NCBI GenBank assembly: GCA_023362775.1
Contig: JALMGJ010000005.1
Coordinates: forward strand, 38,931,463-38,995,462
Direction of reading: 5' to 3'
DNA length: 64,000 bases
DNA from: Charina bottae
Lineage: Eukaryota > Chordata > Lepidosauria > Squamata > Charinaidae
In this document: positions 34,651 through 64,000 of the stretch, piece by piece
Layout of the letters: every line of letters begins with the position of its first letter
Position numbering within the stretch: the first letter of the stretch is position 1
The notes under the pieces: generated by a model
What the model was told of the DNA's origin: nothing
Databases searched by the model: none
The model's input: the letters and a program-made list of their open reading frames with translations, nothing else
Made by a program: the position numbers and the translations under genes

Positions 34651-34760
34651 AAATTACATCTCAATATAACCATGACCTAGCCCCAGGTGTAAGGTCACAC
34701 AGCTACCTAGGAACATATTTAGGATTCCCTTACCAACTTTCCTCAGACTTTAGTTTCTTA

Positions 34761-35640
34761 TGTTCCAGCAACCACTATCAGAATCCTGGTCCCATCAAGG
34801 TAAAAACAAAAAGGCCCTTTTTGCATGCATTCTATTTTGTCAGAATACATTTTAAGAAGATAAAGATATTAAAATAATATTGTTCACAATAATTATATTG
34901 AAACCACAAAAATAATTTCATTACCAATAAAGTTGTAATGACTGTGATGCATGTATAGCATGTCAGCATATGGGGTTGAGGGATCCTGCAAGTTTTGATT
35001 CCCTTTTCAGGGATGGGGATGGGGGACTTGGGAACATGAGGTAGTATAGCAGGACATTCCCTAGCGACTGGATCCTGTAGTACATGCACTGGTATGTATC
35101 TATAATCAGTATGTTATGAAGCTATCTGGAACTGGAGTGCATACATTGTAAGAGTCTAGGGGTGGACCATTAACAGATCAGGTGTGCTTATTGCTGCAAT
35201 TACAATGCCTAAGGGTCATCGCAATAATAACCCAACCTTATTAATAAGAAGCCTGCAGTTGCACTTCATTCACTTAGCAGTTCTAGGGATAATGCTTGAA
35301 ATTACAGGTGGAAGACCTGCTTGAATTACTAAAGGTTTATTTCATTTTGCACGTTCATGTACCAAAGAAAGTATGCTCACACAAATGTGCTAATGGAAAA
35401 TGATCACCGTTTTTGTCCCCTTGATTACTGATTATGTGCCAACAAGTCGTCAACTCTTAGTGACAACTGATTTTTTCGATGACGATCTGTCCCTAAATTG
35501 GTCTTTTTGTCCCCTTACTCTGAAATAATGAAGTATTGATCAAAATGAACTTAAATAACCCCTACTCTAAGGCCATAGTGTCCCCGATGTGGAGTAATAT
35601 TGAAGTAACCTCACATCCTTAACAAGCAGCACAACAATCT
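34761..35640. other. Spacer between LIMS2 and SFT2D3 promoters
   Basis: No gene. The stretch at about 35434-35490 (ATGTGCCAACAAGTCGTCAA...) resembles the tail of a BovB/Sauria-type SINE. Confidence 0.4.
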
Positions 35641-36206
35641 AAAGTACAGTATTCTACAAGCCGCCCAGCCCACAGAACTAGTCCCAGGTCCCGCCCTCTC
35701 TCTAGAAATAGCCAATCAGGAGCGACACGTCTTTCTCCGCGATTGTAGAGTGCGGAAGCACCGCCTCCGTTTCTTCTGCCTTCTGCGAATGCGCAGTTGT
35801 TGTCTTTGAAGCGGGGAGTCGTGCGCCCCTGGGTGAGGGGAAAGTCGCCCGGGGTCACGGAGCGTTCCAAGGTGTATCCAGGAAGGACTCTTCCCGTTCA
35901 GGCGCCTGCGAGGAGGTTGGAGGGAGGCGGGGCCGGGGCTGCCTGCGCAACCTCGTTCTCCGCCCATCTGAACCCTGAACGCGCTTGCGCAGCTGCCTGA
36001 ATGTGGGTCACGTTTCTCCCAAAGAAGTTGGTGCCAGCTTTTTTAAAGAGACCAGCCCAAACCGGCCAACCGTCTGCTTAGCAGCGCCGCTTTGCGGAGG
36101 GTTGCTGCGTCCCGTCGTAATCGAAACACCGTGCCGGAGAGCAGCGTTGTTGCCCATCTACTTCTGCCCTCGCCTCCCGCCTGTTCCCGAGAGACTCCTC
36201 GCCAAG
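35641..36206 (+). promoter_or_regulatory. SFT2D3: SFT2D3 CpG-rich promoter and 5' UTR
   Basis: GC-rich block with a CCAAT box (35712-35716) and several NRF1-like TGCGCA-type sites (about 35784-35795, 35942-35948 and 35983-35993). No TATA box. The transcription start is not fixed by the sequence. Confidence 0.6.
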
Positions 36207-36845
36207 ATGGCAGATCTGAACCGGCAGCTGCAAGAATATTTAGCCCAGTCTAAGGGCGGCGGTGGCTCGACGGTTTTGTCAGTGCCTCAGACCCCTCCGC
36301 AGGACGAGGCAGAAGAAACTGGCTCGGGTTTGGGCGTCTGGCTGCGTCGCATGAACCCTTTCCCCGCGACAGGAGCGTGGTCGGCGGCGGACCCGGATCC
36401 GGATCCGTGGCTGCCGACAGGGGTGTCCCGTTGGCAGCGACTGGCGGGGAGTGCGCTGTGCCTGCTGCTAGCTGCTCTCTGTTTCGGCCTCGCCGCGCTT
36501 TATGGGTCGCTCCTGCTGCTGCGGAAGTTTGCGCTGCTCTGGTCCTTGGGCTCGGCCTTTGCGATGGGAGCCGCCGGCTTCTTGCGGGGCCCGAGTCGCT
36601 TCCTGGGCGAGCCCAACCGGCGCGGCCTGGCCATCCTTTATTTGGGCTCCGTGGGCGGAACTCTGTACGCTGCTCTCGGACTCCGAAGTACGCTGCTCAC
36701 CGTGCTGGGAGCCGTGGTCCAGCTGGGAGCCGGAGGAGCCTACTTGTTTTCCTCGTTGCCTGGCGGGGCTGCTGGGCTGCGCTATGTCAGCAGCTTCCTG
36801 GGCAGCTTCGTGCGACGAAGTGTCTCTAAAGCTCTTCCAGTGTGA
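36207..36845 (+). CDS. SFT2D3: SFT2D3, SFT2-domain vesicle-transport membrane protein, complete single exon
   Basis: 212 aa. Starts MADLNRQLQEYLAQSK and ends SKALPV, both characteristic of SFT2D3. The cytosolic N-terminal 75 residues are acidic and low-complexity. Four membrane segments follow, at about 78-98 (LAGSALCLLLAALCFGLAAL), 107-127, 141-158 and 161-183, the layout of the SFT2 (Got1/SFT2) family. Family role: fusion of endosome-derived transport vesicles with the Golgi, inferred from yeast Sft2. The gene is intronless in mammals too and sits next to WDR33. ATG 36207 has a strong Kozak context (CCAAGATGG). The frame is open upstream to an ATG at 35985, but that 74-residue extension shows no family similarity. 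No AATAAA follows for over 3 kb; ATTAAA occurs at 38299. Confidence 0.95.
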   Translation: MADLNRQLQEYLAQSKGGGGSTVLSVPQTPPQDEAEETGSGLGVWLRRMNPFPATGAWSAADPDPDPWLPTGVSRWQRLAGSALCLLLAALCFGLAALYGSLLLLRKFALLWSLGSAFAMGAAGFLRGPSRFLGEPNRRGLAILYLGSVGGTLYAALGLRSTLLTVLGAVVQLGAGGAYLFSSLPGGAAGLRYVSSFLGSFVRRSVSKALPV

Positions 36846-39777
36846 GTTGATCTGTCGTCGGAAGTCCAGCTCCTGGACTTGGGAAGACTGGTCCGTGTGA
36901 AGGCACCGGGGCCGCTTTTCAAAGCAATGCGCAGAGCAGGATATGCAGGCTGAATCCCAGGAATCATGGAATAGAGCGTTTCTTCTGCGACTACTTGGTG
37001 AATTCCAGGAGACAAAAGACAAGGGGATAATTCAGTTGCCTCACTGTGGCTGTCTTACTGCTGAGCAGTAGTAGAAAAACAAAGGTTGTGACTTAAAACT
37101 GAACTACCTACACTGGCAGGTAGAAATAGCCAAAGGATAATGCCTGTTTTTGCAGGCTCCACCTGTTCCTCTAGCCATTGTACAAACATGCCCCACTAAC
37201 CATTTTTAAAATTTACAGCCTCATGATTTCTCTCATCCTCAGACCATAGGAGAGGCAGCTTAATGTTTCTTTTACCTATTCCAGTTATAGAAGTGTTTTC
37301 TCTCTTCTGACACAATTTTGGGTGGATGTGATTAGGATGCTTTGTCAACAGTTTGGATTTGTCCAGCTGCTATTGGCCTTTGGGCTGCTGTGATTACAAC
37401 TTCTCCCCTCTGGTCAATGGCACTGCCCTATGTGGCCATTTTGGCCTGGGCTGCAGAACAGACCTGCATTAGTTGAGATCGGAGCTGAACATAAAAACGC
37501 ATATTGCCCTATAGTTCTGTTCCTTTAGAATAGTATCTGAATGGTGAAATTAGCATGTAAAGCCATACACATGAACAGATTTTCTCTACATGTTCTGGAA
37601 TCCCTCAGCTGAATCTCTGAGTTTTGCTTTGTTGATCATTCCCTCCTGTTCCTCCTCTGCACTTTTTAGCTCCATTCACCAGGGAGTGTTCCCGACAACA
37701 CTACTACTAAACTTGTATCCAAATAATAGCCTGGTTGGCAGTGTGTAGAAGAGGAGGGAGCAACTCTTAACTGTCTCACAGTCTTGCTGTCTTTCACTCT
37801 CTAACCTTGCTGTGTTTCTTGTTTCTCTCACTTAGCTCTCCCTCCCTCTTCACATCTTTCAAGAGTGCTAGACCCATGGTCAGAAGTAAGCCAACGGACT
37901 GGTCAGAGGTACAGAGCATCTCGGCTGGCGCCTGTGACCTGTCCCTTGGGCAACTTGAAAGATACCCCAAACCTTTGTCCCAGGCACCCATCTTATCTGC
38001 ATGGCGGGAGAGGGCTGCCCGGTTAAACAAGAGAGGAGAGTTTTCCCACTGGGCAGCCTCAGCCCTTTAAATCGGCTGCCAGCCCAACATCAGTGGGAGA
38101 GGCCTGCCCTGTACAGGGCTCTCCTCTCTCGTTTTCCTGAGCAGCCCCTTCCTACCTTACAGCTAGGTCTGGATCTAGCTATCTGAAAAATTTGCCCCCA
38201 GCCCAAATTAGGGCAAGGGATTGGTGTTTTTTCCTGTTGGGAAGTGAGGAGGAGAAATGAAGCCAGAGGAATCCACTATTTTCCTTAAATTGTCCTGCAT
38301 TAAAAGTGTAAAAACAACACAATGGTTTGCATTGTTACTAAAGAATAGGGCTCAACATTAATGGAAGCATAACTATAGCAACATTACTTTTGTGCCAGCT
38401 CATGGACTGGAAGAAAGGACTTTTAATGCAGCCACGAGGATGAAACCAATGTCTGACTCCAAAGGTTGAAGGAAAGAAGAAATGCTGGGCAAACTCCCAT
38501 TAATGATGGAGTGATGTTTGAAAGGACTAAAAATGTGTGTCTTCCTTACTACATGCTGATTAGCTGTCCTCTCAGTATCTGGCAGTAACTTTTTTTTTTA
38601 AATCATCTAGCTCATTACACTAGCTGGTGTATGTGGCAGTGGATTTTGCACTGTATTTGCTGGGCAATAATAAGCTGACCTCAAGTTTGGTTCTTTGAAA
38701 AAAATTCTTTAAAAATGCATATAGACCAATGGTCAGTTTGTGTCTCTCTTCAGCCTTTTAAGAGGAACTTGGGTCTCCAACATTGCATAAAACCCTTGCA
38801 GTCTGGAATTATTACTATGTAAATGTATATTTATCAAGATTAGTTTTATCAAATTCTTGCCTAAGCAGAATTTGTAAAGGGTCCAGTAAACTCTTAACAG
38901 ACTTCAGTTTGGTGGACTTCGAATTTAAAGGGCAAAATCTAGATCTTGAGAGTTGCTGTAGTTGGCATCCTGTGGTACCTCGTTTGCTGCTTGCCTCTGG
39001 AGGCTTCTTCTCTGGCTCTTGGATTGGCCCCATCATAAGGCTGGGTGATTGTTCTGGCTCTGGTGCTCCCGGGCTCCAATCCTCAGCCTCCACGTGGCCC
39101 CTCAGTTGCAGCTTCTCTTTGGTGTGCCAATCAGCCGGGCTTGTGTTTGCCAGAGTCTCAGGCTGCTGTTAGAATGCCTATCTCTTTCATTGCCTTTTGC
39201 TCCTTGGTTGCAGCTCAAATTCTTTGGGAGAGGGACATGTTCTTGGCCCTCAAGATGGAACCAGGGGAAAAGCCACAAGCATGTTTTTGGATTCAACAAA
39301 AATCCCACTCCTTTTTCTCTTAATTAATTTCTCTTAATTAGTTCATTAAGCAGAAGTTTTACTGTATAGAACATGTCCAACAGTGTTCAAAATTGTATGA
39401 CCACATGAGTGCTAAAATATACTTCAATGTGAATTCACAGTCATTTATACATAGGTTAATTCTGCCAGAATGGGTTATGAAGTTATTGGGATTTGAAGAA
39501 ATCATATATTTGAAAAATCTGGATAAGTTATCCCCATAACTAAATTCCTTTGGGGGTTGGAATTGCCCTTGACAATTAAAACTGTCATGATTTAAGTGTA
39601 CATGAAACCTTCCATTGTGTGTTGCTTTGAACAGCTTTGGCTCCTAATACTTAATGTATGGCATAATGCATGCAGTATTCTCTAGACGGTTTAGTATATC
39701 AAGAAGCTGCTTCTACCACAAAGCACCCCACATTGTTCTGTGTTATTTTCTGCAAAACTACATTCATTTCATAGTAT
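36846..39777 (+). other. SFT2D3 3' UTR / intergenic
   Basis: No second gene recognised. Probably includes a long SFT2D3 3' UTR (candidate ATTAAA at 38299-38304). Open frames here are short and unsupported. Confidence 0.45.
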
Positions 39778-39789
39778 AACTACATCTAT

Positions 39790-40250
39790 TTTTGTTGTTC
39801 AGTCGTTCAGTCGTGTCCGACTCTTCGTGACCTCATGGACCATAGCACGCCAGGCCTTCCTGTCCTCCACTGTCTCTCGGAGTTTACTCAAATTCATGTT
39901 CATTACATCGGTGATGCTATCTAACCATCTCAACCTCTGCCGTCCCCTTCTCCTTTTGCCTTCAGTCTTTCCCAGCATCAGGGTCTTTTCCAGTGAGTCC
40001 TCTCTTCTCATTAGGTGGCCAAAGTATTTGAGCTTCAGCTTCAGCATCTGTCCTTCCAATGAGCAGTCAGGGTTGATTTCCTTTAGGATTGACTGGTTTG
40101 ACCTCCTTGCAGTCCAAGGGACTCTCAAGAGTCTTCTCCAGCACCACAGCTCGAAAGCATCAATTCTTCGGCGTTCAGCCTTCCTTATGGTCCACAAAGG
40201 TCCGTATAGTTAAAGCTATGGTTTTTCCAGTAGCAATGTATGGCAGTTAA
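39790..40250 (-). mobile_element. BovB (RTE) LINE 3' fragment, 12-bp TSD
   Basis: TSD AACTACATCTAT at 39778-39789 and 40251-40262. The minus strand encodes the BovB ORF2 C-terminus in one open piece of about 132 aa: MWTIRKAERRRIDAFELWCW, RLLRVPWTARRSNQSIL, KLKYFGHLMRREDSLEKTLM, GRQRLRWLDSITDVMNM, VTKSRTRLND. 5'-truncated, with no reverse-transcriptase core. RTE-BovB is shared by squamates and ruminants through horizontal transfer, and it supplies the tail used by Sauria SINEs. Confidence 0.92.
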
Positions 40251-41045
40251 AACTACATCTATAAACTATATAAATTCAGAGTTGGTGTCACAATTTTGCG
40301 CTGCAAATATAGTTTATTTCTCTTAAAATTGTAGCCTGTAAAGCAGTCTTATACCCCTTAAGTGTTGTATTCTCTGAAGTCAAAAGCATTAAATCTAGGG
40401 AAATGGGTTTAAATATTAAACTCAAATGCTTAACAAACTAGCAAATTCTAGAATATAATTTATAACAGGCTAAACACATGCAAATAACTATGTCCAAGTA
40501 TATATTATTGCATAAGGAAGGCCTTATATCATAGGTGTTTTACTAGTGAAGGGAACAACTTGTAAGCAAATGCTTATATTTAAGTGGGTAATTTGACTAC
40601 TTGCACAGAAAATCTACAGCACAGCCCCACCCTAGACAATTCACTCAAAACCAAGTCTTGCTGATTCTAGGGGCACTTCCAAATTAGTGCATTAAGAATG
40701 GATCTAGGTAGTGAGCTACAGAATAATAAAATGGTAATTTTTAATTTAAATTGGCATTTTTGAGTCATAGTGATTTGTGAAGCATATGTCATGTAATGCA
40801 ATAGAAAATAGTTGGGAATCAAAAAGTTGCTAAATAATTAAATGAACGGATTTTCATGCAATCATTTAAAAGATTATTTAAAATAGTCTCAATTAGAGGA
40901 GTACAATAAAACAAACATTGCAATCCTTTCTCTATTTACAACTTCAGTGGGGCTTATTCCCAAGAAAGTGAATTATCAGATTGCAAACCAAGTGTATTTT
41001 TACTACATAAACTAGCCTACAGACTTGGAGTATGTTATTCTATTC

Positions 41046-41375
41046 CAGCTTTTCTCAACCTTTTTATCCTGGAAGAACCCTTGAAATGATTTTCAGGTCT
41101 CAAGGAACCCCTGCATAAAAATTGTAAAAAATACAAAAACGTAATATAATTCACTTCTAACCTGTGCAATCCACATTTTACAACCTTTACAACAACAGCA
41201 AACTGGCAGGTCAGCAGCTGAGTCGTGGCGTGTAAAAATTCCCATTACTGTGAGCGCTAGGATTGTGTGGTATGCAAAGTTTAAAATTTTTTTTTCAGTC
41301 GCAGTCTCTCACAGAACCCCTAGCAACTTCTCATGCAACCTTAGGGTTCCATGGAACTCCAGTTCAGAAAGGCTA
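41046..41375. mobile_element. hAT-type MITE, family B copy 2 (330 bp)
   Basis: Begins CAGCTTTTCTCAACC, ends GTTCAGAAAGGCTA (terminal G changed). TSD TTCTATTC at 41038-41045 and 41376-41383. Shares the GGAACCCCT blocks with 15269-15577. Confidence 0.85.
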
Positions 41376-41623
41376 TTCTATTCCCTGATATAATGTGGCA
41401 TTTGGGGGGAAAATATTTTCAAAAAATCTTTAATAAAATGTCTGAAGTGTGATGTCTCTTTACTTTCTCTGTTGAGTTCAAATGACCTTGCAGTACATTG
41501 TGCAGAAGAGGATAACTACTTTTCTGTGATGTTCAACACTTGGGATTTACCAAGAATTTATTTAAAATTTGGTATTTTCATTATTTTCTATACCTTCTTA
41601 ATATTAAATGTGATCTGTTACCA

Positions 41624-41863
41624 CAGTGCTTCCCAAAGTGCCGCCGTTGGCGACACTAACGATGGCAGCGGCGGCGCACGGCGTGCGGTGCGGGGGGCGC
41701 GCAGGGGCGGGGGTGTGCATGGTGGCGGCCTCCGCTAAAACGCGGAAGCGCTGATGGCGCTGCCGTGCACGCCCCCGCTGCTGCTTCCGGGTTGTGTGGC
41801 GACACGCCAGACTCTGTGTTGCAACACACTAAAGTGCCGTGACACAGAGTTTGGAAAGCTGTG
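41624..41863. mobile_element. hAT-type MITE, family A copy 5 (240 bp)
   Basis: Ends CAGTGCTTCCCAAAG / TTTGGAAAGCTGTG; TSD TGTTACCA / TGTGACCA (one change). CpG-rich interior closely matches 16471-16669. Confidence 0.88.
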
Positions 41864-42987
41864 TGTGACCATTTCACTGAAATGCAAATAAATTTTGTAT
41901 CTGCTGGTTTGGGGCAAGATAAATGAGATCAGATCATTGTATTAATGAAATAAATCTGAAAGGCAACACACACAGAATTTAGACTTCACCTTAGCTACAG
42001 TTAAAGACGAAGTCATTAAAAAAAGTATGGTCCTGCTTTTTCTACTGGACTGTTCTTGTCTCCTCAGGGCAGCATCATCACAGTCATAAACATGGCTAAT
42101 ACTAGTCACAGTTTCCCTATAAGCAGCAGCTGAAAACTTTATTGATGTAGATCCTGGTTAGAACTAACTCTGTTTAAGATTAATGCAGTATTTCCTATTT
42201 AATTTGTAATTACAGTGGTGAGACAAATTTACTTTTGAGCAAATGAAGTAGATATTCCCAGAGCTAATTGATGACCTCTACTCGGATAAGGAAAAGTCAG
42301 ATATTCAAAATAGAATAGGCTTTACAGTTTTAAGTATCTCCCCCCCCCAAATGGAGAAATATCTGTACATTAGATGTAATGATTCTATACAAAATTGTAT
42401 AATTTGTCATTTTTGCTCATACAAAAACAGTTCCTTACAATGTAGCTTAGTTCACTTTTCTTTAACTGTATAACCAATAACTTAACAATAAGTGCAGAAT
42501 AGGCACAAAACACTGTTTTGATTTTGTTACTCTTTTACAACTTTCAAAAAACAAATCAAATATACCTATCTTGCATACCCCTAATTAGTATGGTTGCCTA
42601 ATTCATTGTGTTTTGAATGAAGTTGGTTGGTTTACTGTACAACTGGCCCTAAAATATTTTAAATTCTTATCAAGGCTAGTCTGACCAAGATCTCATTTCT
42701 CTTTTAAAGGCTCAATAGCTATGTATACAATCTACAGAAATCCTTAGGCTGCAATTGTTTATACATTTTATAATAAATCCTACCATATGTTAAGCTAGGT
42801 TTTAAACCATGATTTACAAACTATAGTGACCTGCCTTGTCTTTTATGCTAAATCATGATGGATTCACATATCGTGCTAAGCCAAACAAATCACATTATGG
42901 TGATGTGTGAAACCAACCTTTGATAAATAAAGCTTAAATTGTCTCAGAATCAGAATGTTGGATAATAAACATCTCAACTGAGGACAT

Positions 42988-42993
42988 TTTATT
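42988..42993 (-). terminator. Candidate WDR33 polyadenylation signal
   Basis: First AATAAA on the minus strand after the WDR33 stop (44133). Later ones, such as 42136, are also possible. Confidence 0.35.
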
Positions 42994-44132
42994 GCAAAAT
43001 AAAGGTAAAACAGATACAGAACTACAATGGAAAGAAACTGTGTACTTACACCTTTAAGGGAAATATGGAAAATATTTAAAGGGGTTTTTTTTGGGGGGGT
43101 AATATCTATTCAGACTGTAATTAGCTATTCTTGATATTGCTAAAGCTTTGTTCAAAGGAATATTTTCAAAAATAATGTTAAATGGTTTGGTTAAATTATG
43201 GCTTCAGAAAGAATAACAAATTCAAGACTTTTGAATTTAAGAGGCCATTCAGACTCTTCAGTAGTTTTCATTAGGAGTTAGCTATCTTTTTTCTTATTTA
43301 GTTGAGGTCTTCCACTGCATTTCAAGATGGTCAGATGGCAGACTATTGGAATGTTTTTCTGGATAAATCAGAATTGATCACTATCAGATCACAGAATAGC
43401 AGCCAATATATGTTCATATGTTTCAGCTGGATATTCTTATTGTACCATATAAAATTATACTCACTCTATAGACCAAACAGTACTTAGGGAATCTATACAT
43501 GGAACTCTTCTGCTTATTTGGTTACTGAAGGGAAAGGCATTCCCATCAATCAAGAAAAGTGATTTTCATTTATATATTTTTATAACATGCTAACTGAACT
43601 TGTGAGGCTTAAAAACTTCCGTAAGTAGATGCAACAGCTAGTTCTGTGGCAAAGCATGTATCCAACATAGAAATTTCCCCACAGGAATTTTAGGGGATGG
43701 TTCCTCTATGATATGTGAAAACGTGTATACAAAATCACACACTCTTAATTTTTGGACAAATTGCATTCTGTATTCATACAAAAACAACTTAACTTTTCCT
43801 GACAACTGTACATATAGAAACAAGTTCTTGACATGAACTGAAATCTGGAGGTGCTCCATGTCTCACATCACTAAAAAAAAAACCAGCTTTACCTTCAGAT
43901 ACCAATTTAGGAAATATGGATATGACAAGGGATTGGGATGGTGTGGAAATGAAACAAAGGTAATTGTGATGGTATTACTAGCTGGTATTTAATGTTTGAA
44001 AAGACCTTCTTAGGAACTAATGAACAATCATTTATCTCCATCTAGAGTCCATATTTGTAGGATTGCAGAATTACTTTTGCAATGATTCTGCAACAAGTAG
44101 AAAGACTGGGTTTTGCCCAGTCATAACCTCTT

Positions 44133-63709
<19,577 letters not shown>

Positions 63710-63901
63710 TCAAAAATCACGATTACTACATATACTTTCTGTTCTCTGTTTTCTAAGAGAGTGCTAGGTCAGAGATTATAGTATCTATCTTGAGATTTGA
63801 TGCTCAACATGGCAGAACAGGGATTAGCATGTGGGAAGGGCAGGGAAGTGTAGTGATTAGCAATGAGCATCAATTGAGATATAAAAAAACATCACAGTAT
63901 G

Positions 63902-64000
63902 ATCGAAGGCTTTCACGGCCGGAGTTCAATGGCTGTTGTGGGTCTTCCGGGCTGTGTGGCCGTGTTCTGGAAGTTGTGGTTCCTAACGTTTCGCCAGCAT
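63902..64000 (-). mobile_element. PLE-type 3' end cut by the window edge, with half a hammerhead-like motif
   Basis: The last 100 bp (GAAGGCTTTCACGGCCGGAG ... CTAACGTTTCGCCAGCAT) match a very common squamate repeat. On the minus strand the edge reads ATGCTGGC-GAAAC-GUUA: the 3' half of stem II, the GAAAC core and a possible NUH triplet. The CUGANGA half would lie just outside. Confidence 0.55.

Larger units (their letters stand above)
33661..34747. mobile_element. Penelope-like element arranged as a near-perfect 2 x 463-bp inverted repeat, 13-bp TSD
   Basis: TSD CTTTAGTTTCTTA at 33648-33660 and 34748-34760. Arms 33781-34243 and 34287-34749 are inverted copies around a 43-nt spacer. I see one mismatch, which changes Asn to Asp in the encoded peptide. 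Each arm encodes the GIY-YIG endonuclease end of a PLE: YIGETKQPMYRRMAQHRR, HLKEKGHSFED, RWFERGVKESIYANLE, SLNRGGGLRHKLS. The left copy (minus strand) goes on past the arm into a hammerhead-like motif, 3' sequence and a short GATA tail; the right copy stops just before that motif. The reverse transcriptase is missing. Confidence 0.88.
40263..44132. other. Intergenic region with WDR33 3' UTR at its right end
   Basis: Holds two hAT MITEs (41046-41375, 41624-41863). The first minus-strand AATAAA below the WDR33 stop is at 42988-42993, giving a candidate 3' UTR of about 1.1 kb. Confidence 0.45.

Noticed and set aside
33783..34747. Ordinary LINE twin priming as explanation of the palindrome
   Set aside because: Twin priming joins different parts of one RNA; here both arms are the same 463 bp, so a different mechanism or a second template is needed.
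35985..36206. In-frame upstream ATG extending SFT2D3 by 74 aa
   Set aside because: The extension lies in promoter-like sequence with no similarity to the family; ATG 36207 has the better Kozak context and the conserved MADL start.
36468..37022. 184-aa minus-strand frame over SFT2D3
   Set aside because: Antisense shadow of the SFT2D3 coding sequence.

Overview
The window is nuclear DNA from a squamate reptile (lizard or snake). The basis is intron-containing vertebrate genes in a known vertebrate gene order, plus squamate-typical repeats: a Sauria-type tRNA SINE, a BovB/RTE fragment, CR1/L2-like LINEs, Penelope-like elements and several non-autonomous hAT families. The species cannot be named from sequence alone.

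Four protein-coding genes are present, in the order known from mammals: LIMS2 - GPR17 - SFT2D3 - WDR33. LIMS2 (PINCH-2) runs on the minus strand from an 11-nt first coding segment in a CpG-rich promoter (32840-32850) to its stop at 1977. Ten coding exons join in frame to give 341 residues. A second first exon (25933-26054) with its own strong start would give a 378-residue form. GPR17 sits complete on the plus strand inside a LIMS2 intron (12250-13266, 338 aa, one coding exon). SFT2D3 is a single-exon plus-strand gene (36207-36845, 212 aa) with its own CpG-rich promoter, head-to-head with the LIMS2 promoter about 3 kb away. WDR33, the poly(A)-signal-binding CPSF subunit, enters from the right edge on the minus strand. 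Thirteen exons (63696 down to 44133) encode the last WD40 repeats, the linker, a 335-residue collagen-like exon and the RG/RGG-rich tail. Its 5' half lies beyond the window.

Most of the rest is intron or spacer full of datable insertions. Target-site duplications (TSDs) are readable for: an L1-like 1.84-kb element (2408-4245, 12-bp TSD); three Penelope-like (PLE) insertions (14504-15050, 22191-23014, 33661-34747; 15, 11 and 13 bp); a BovB fragment (39790-40250, 12 bp); a Sauria SINE (31829-32155, 9 bp); a tRNA-SINE with a 3 x 102-bp internal repeat (47435-47889, 8 bp); solo LTRs (5 bp); and at least ten hAT-type elements with 8-bp TSDs, six of them one family with a TIR that reads CAGNGCTTTCC. 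A degraded 3-kb LINE with endonuclease and reverse-transcriptase remnants occupies 27936-30905.

The most unusual structure is the PLE at 33661-34747. It is two 463-bp copies of a GIY-YIG-encoding segment in inverted orientation, with one visible mismatch between the arms and a 43-nt spacer. PLE ends in the window also carry hammerhead-ribozyme-like motifs; the best, at 14969-15021, shows stem I, a CUGANGA core, stem II, GAAAC and a GUC cleavage triplet. I found no CRISPR, operon or other prokaryotic feature, and nothing I would call a wholly new system.
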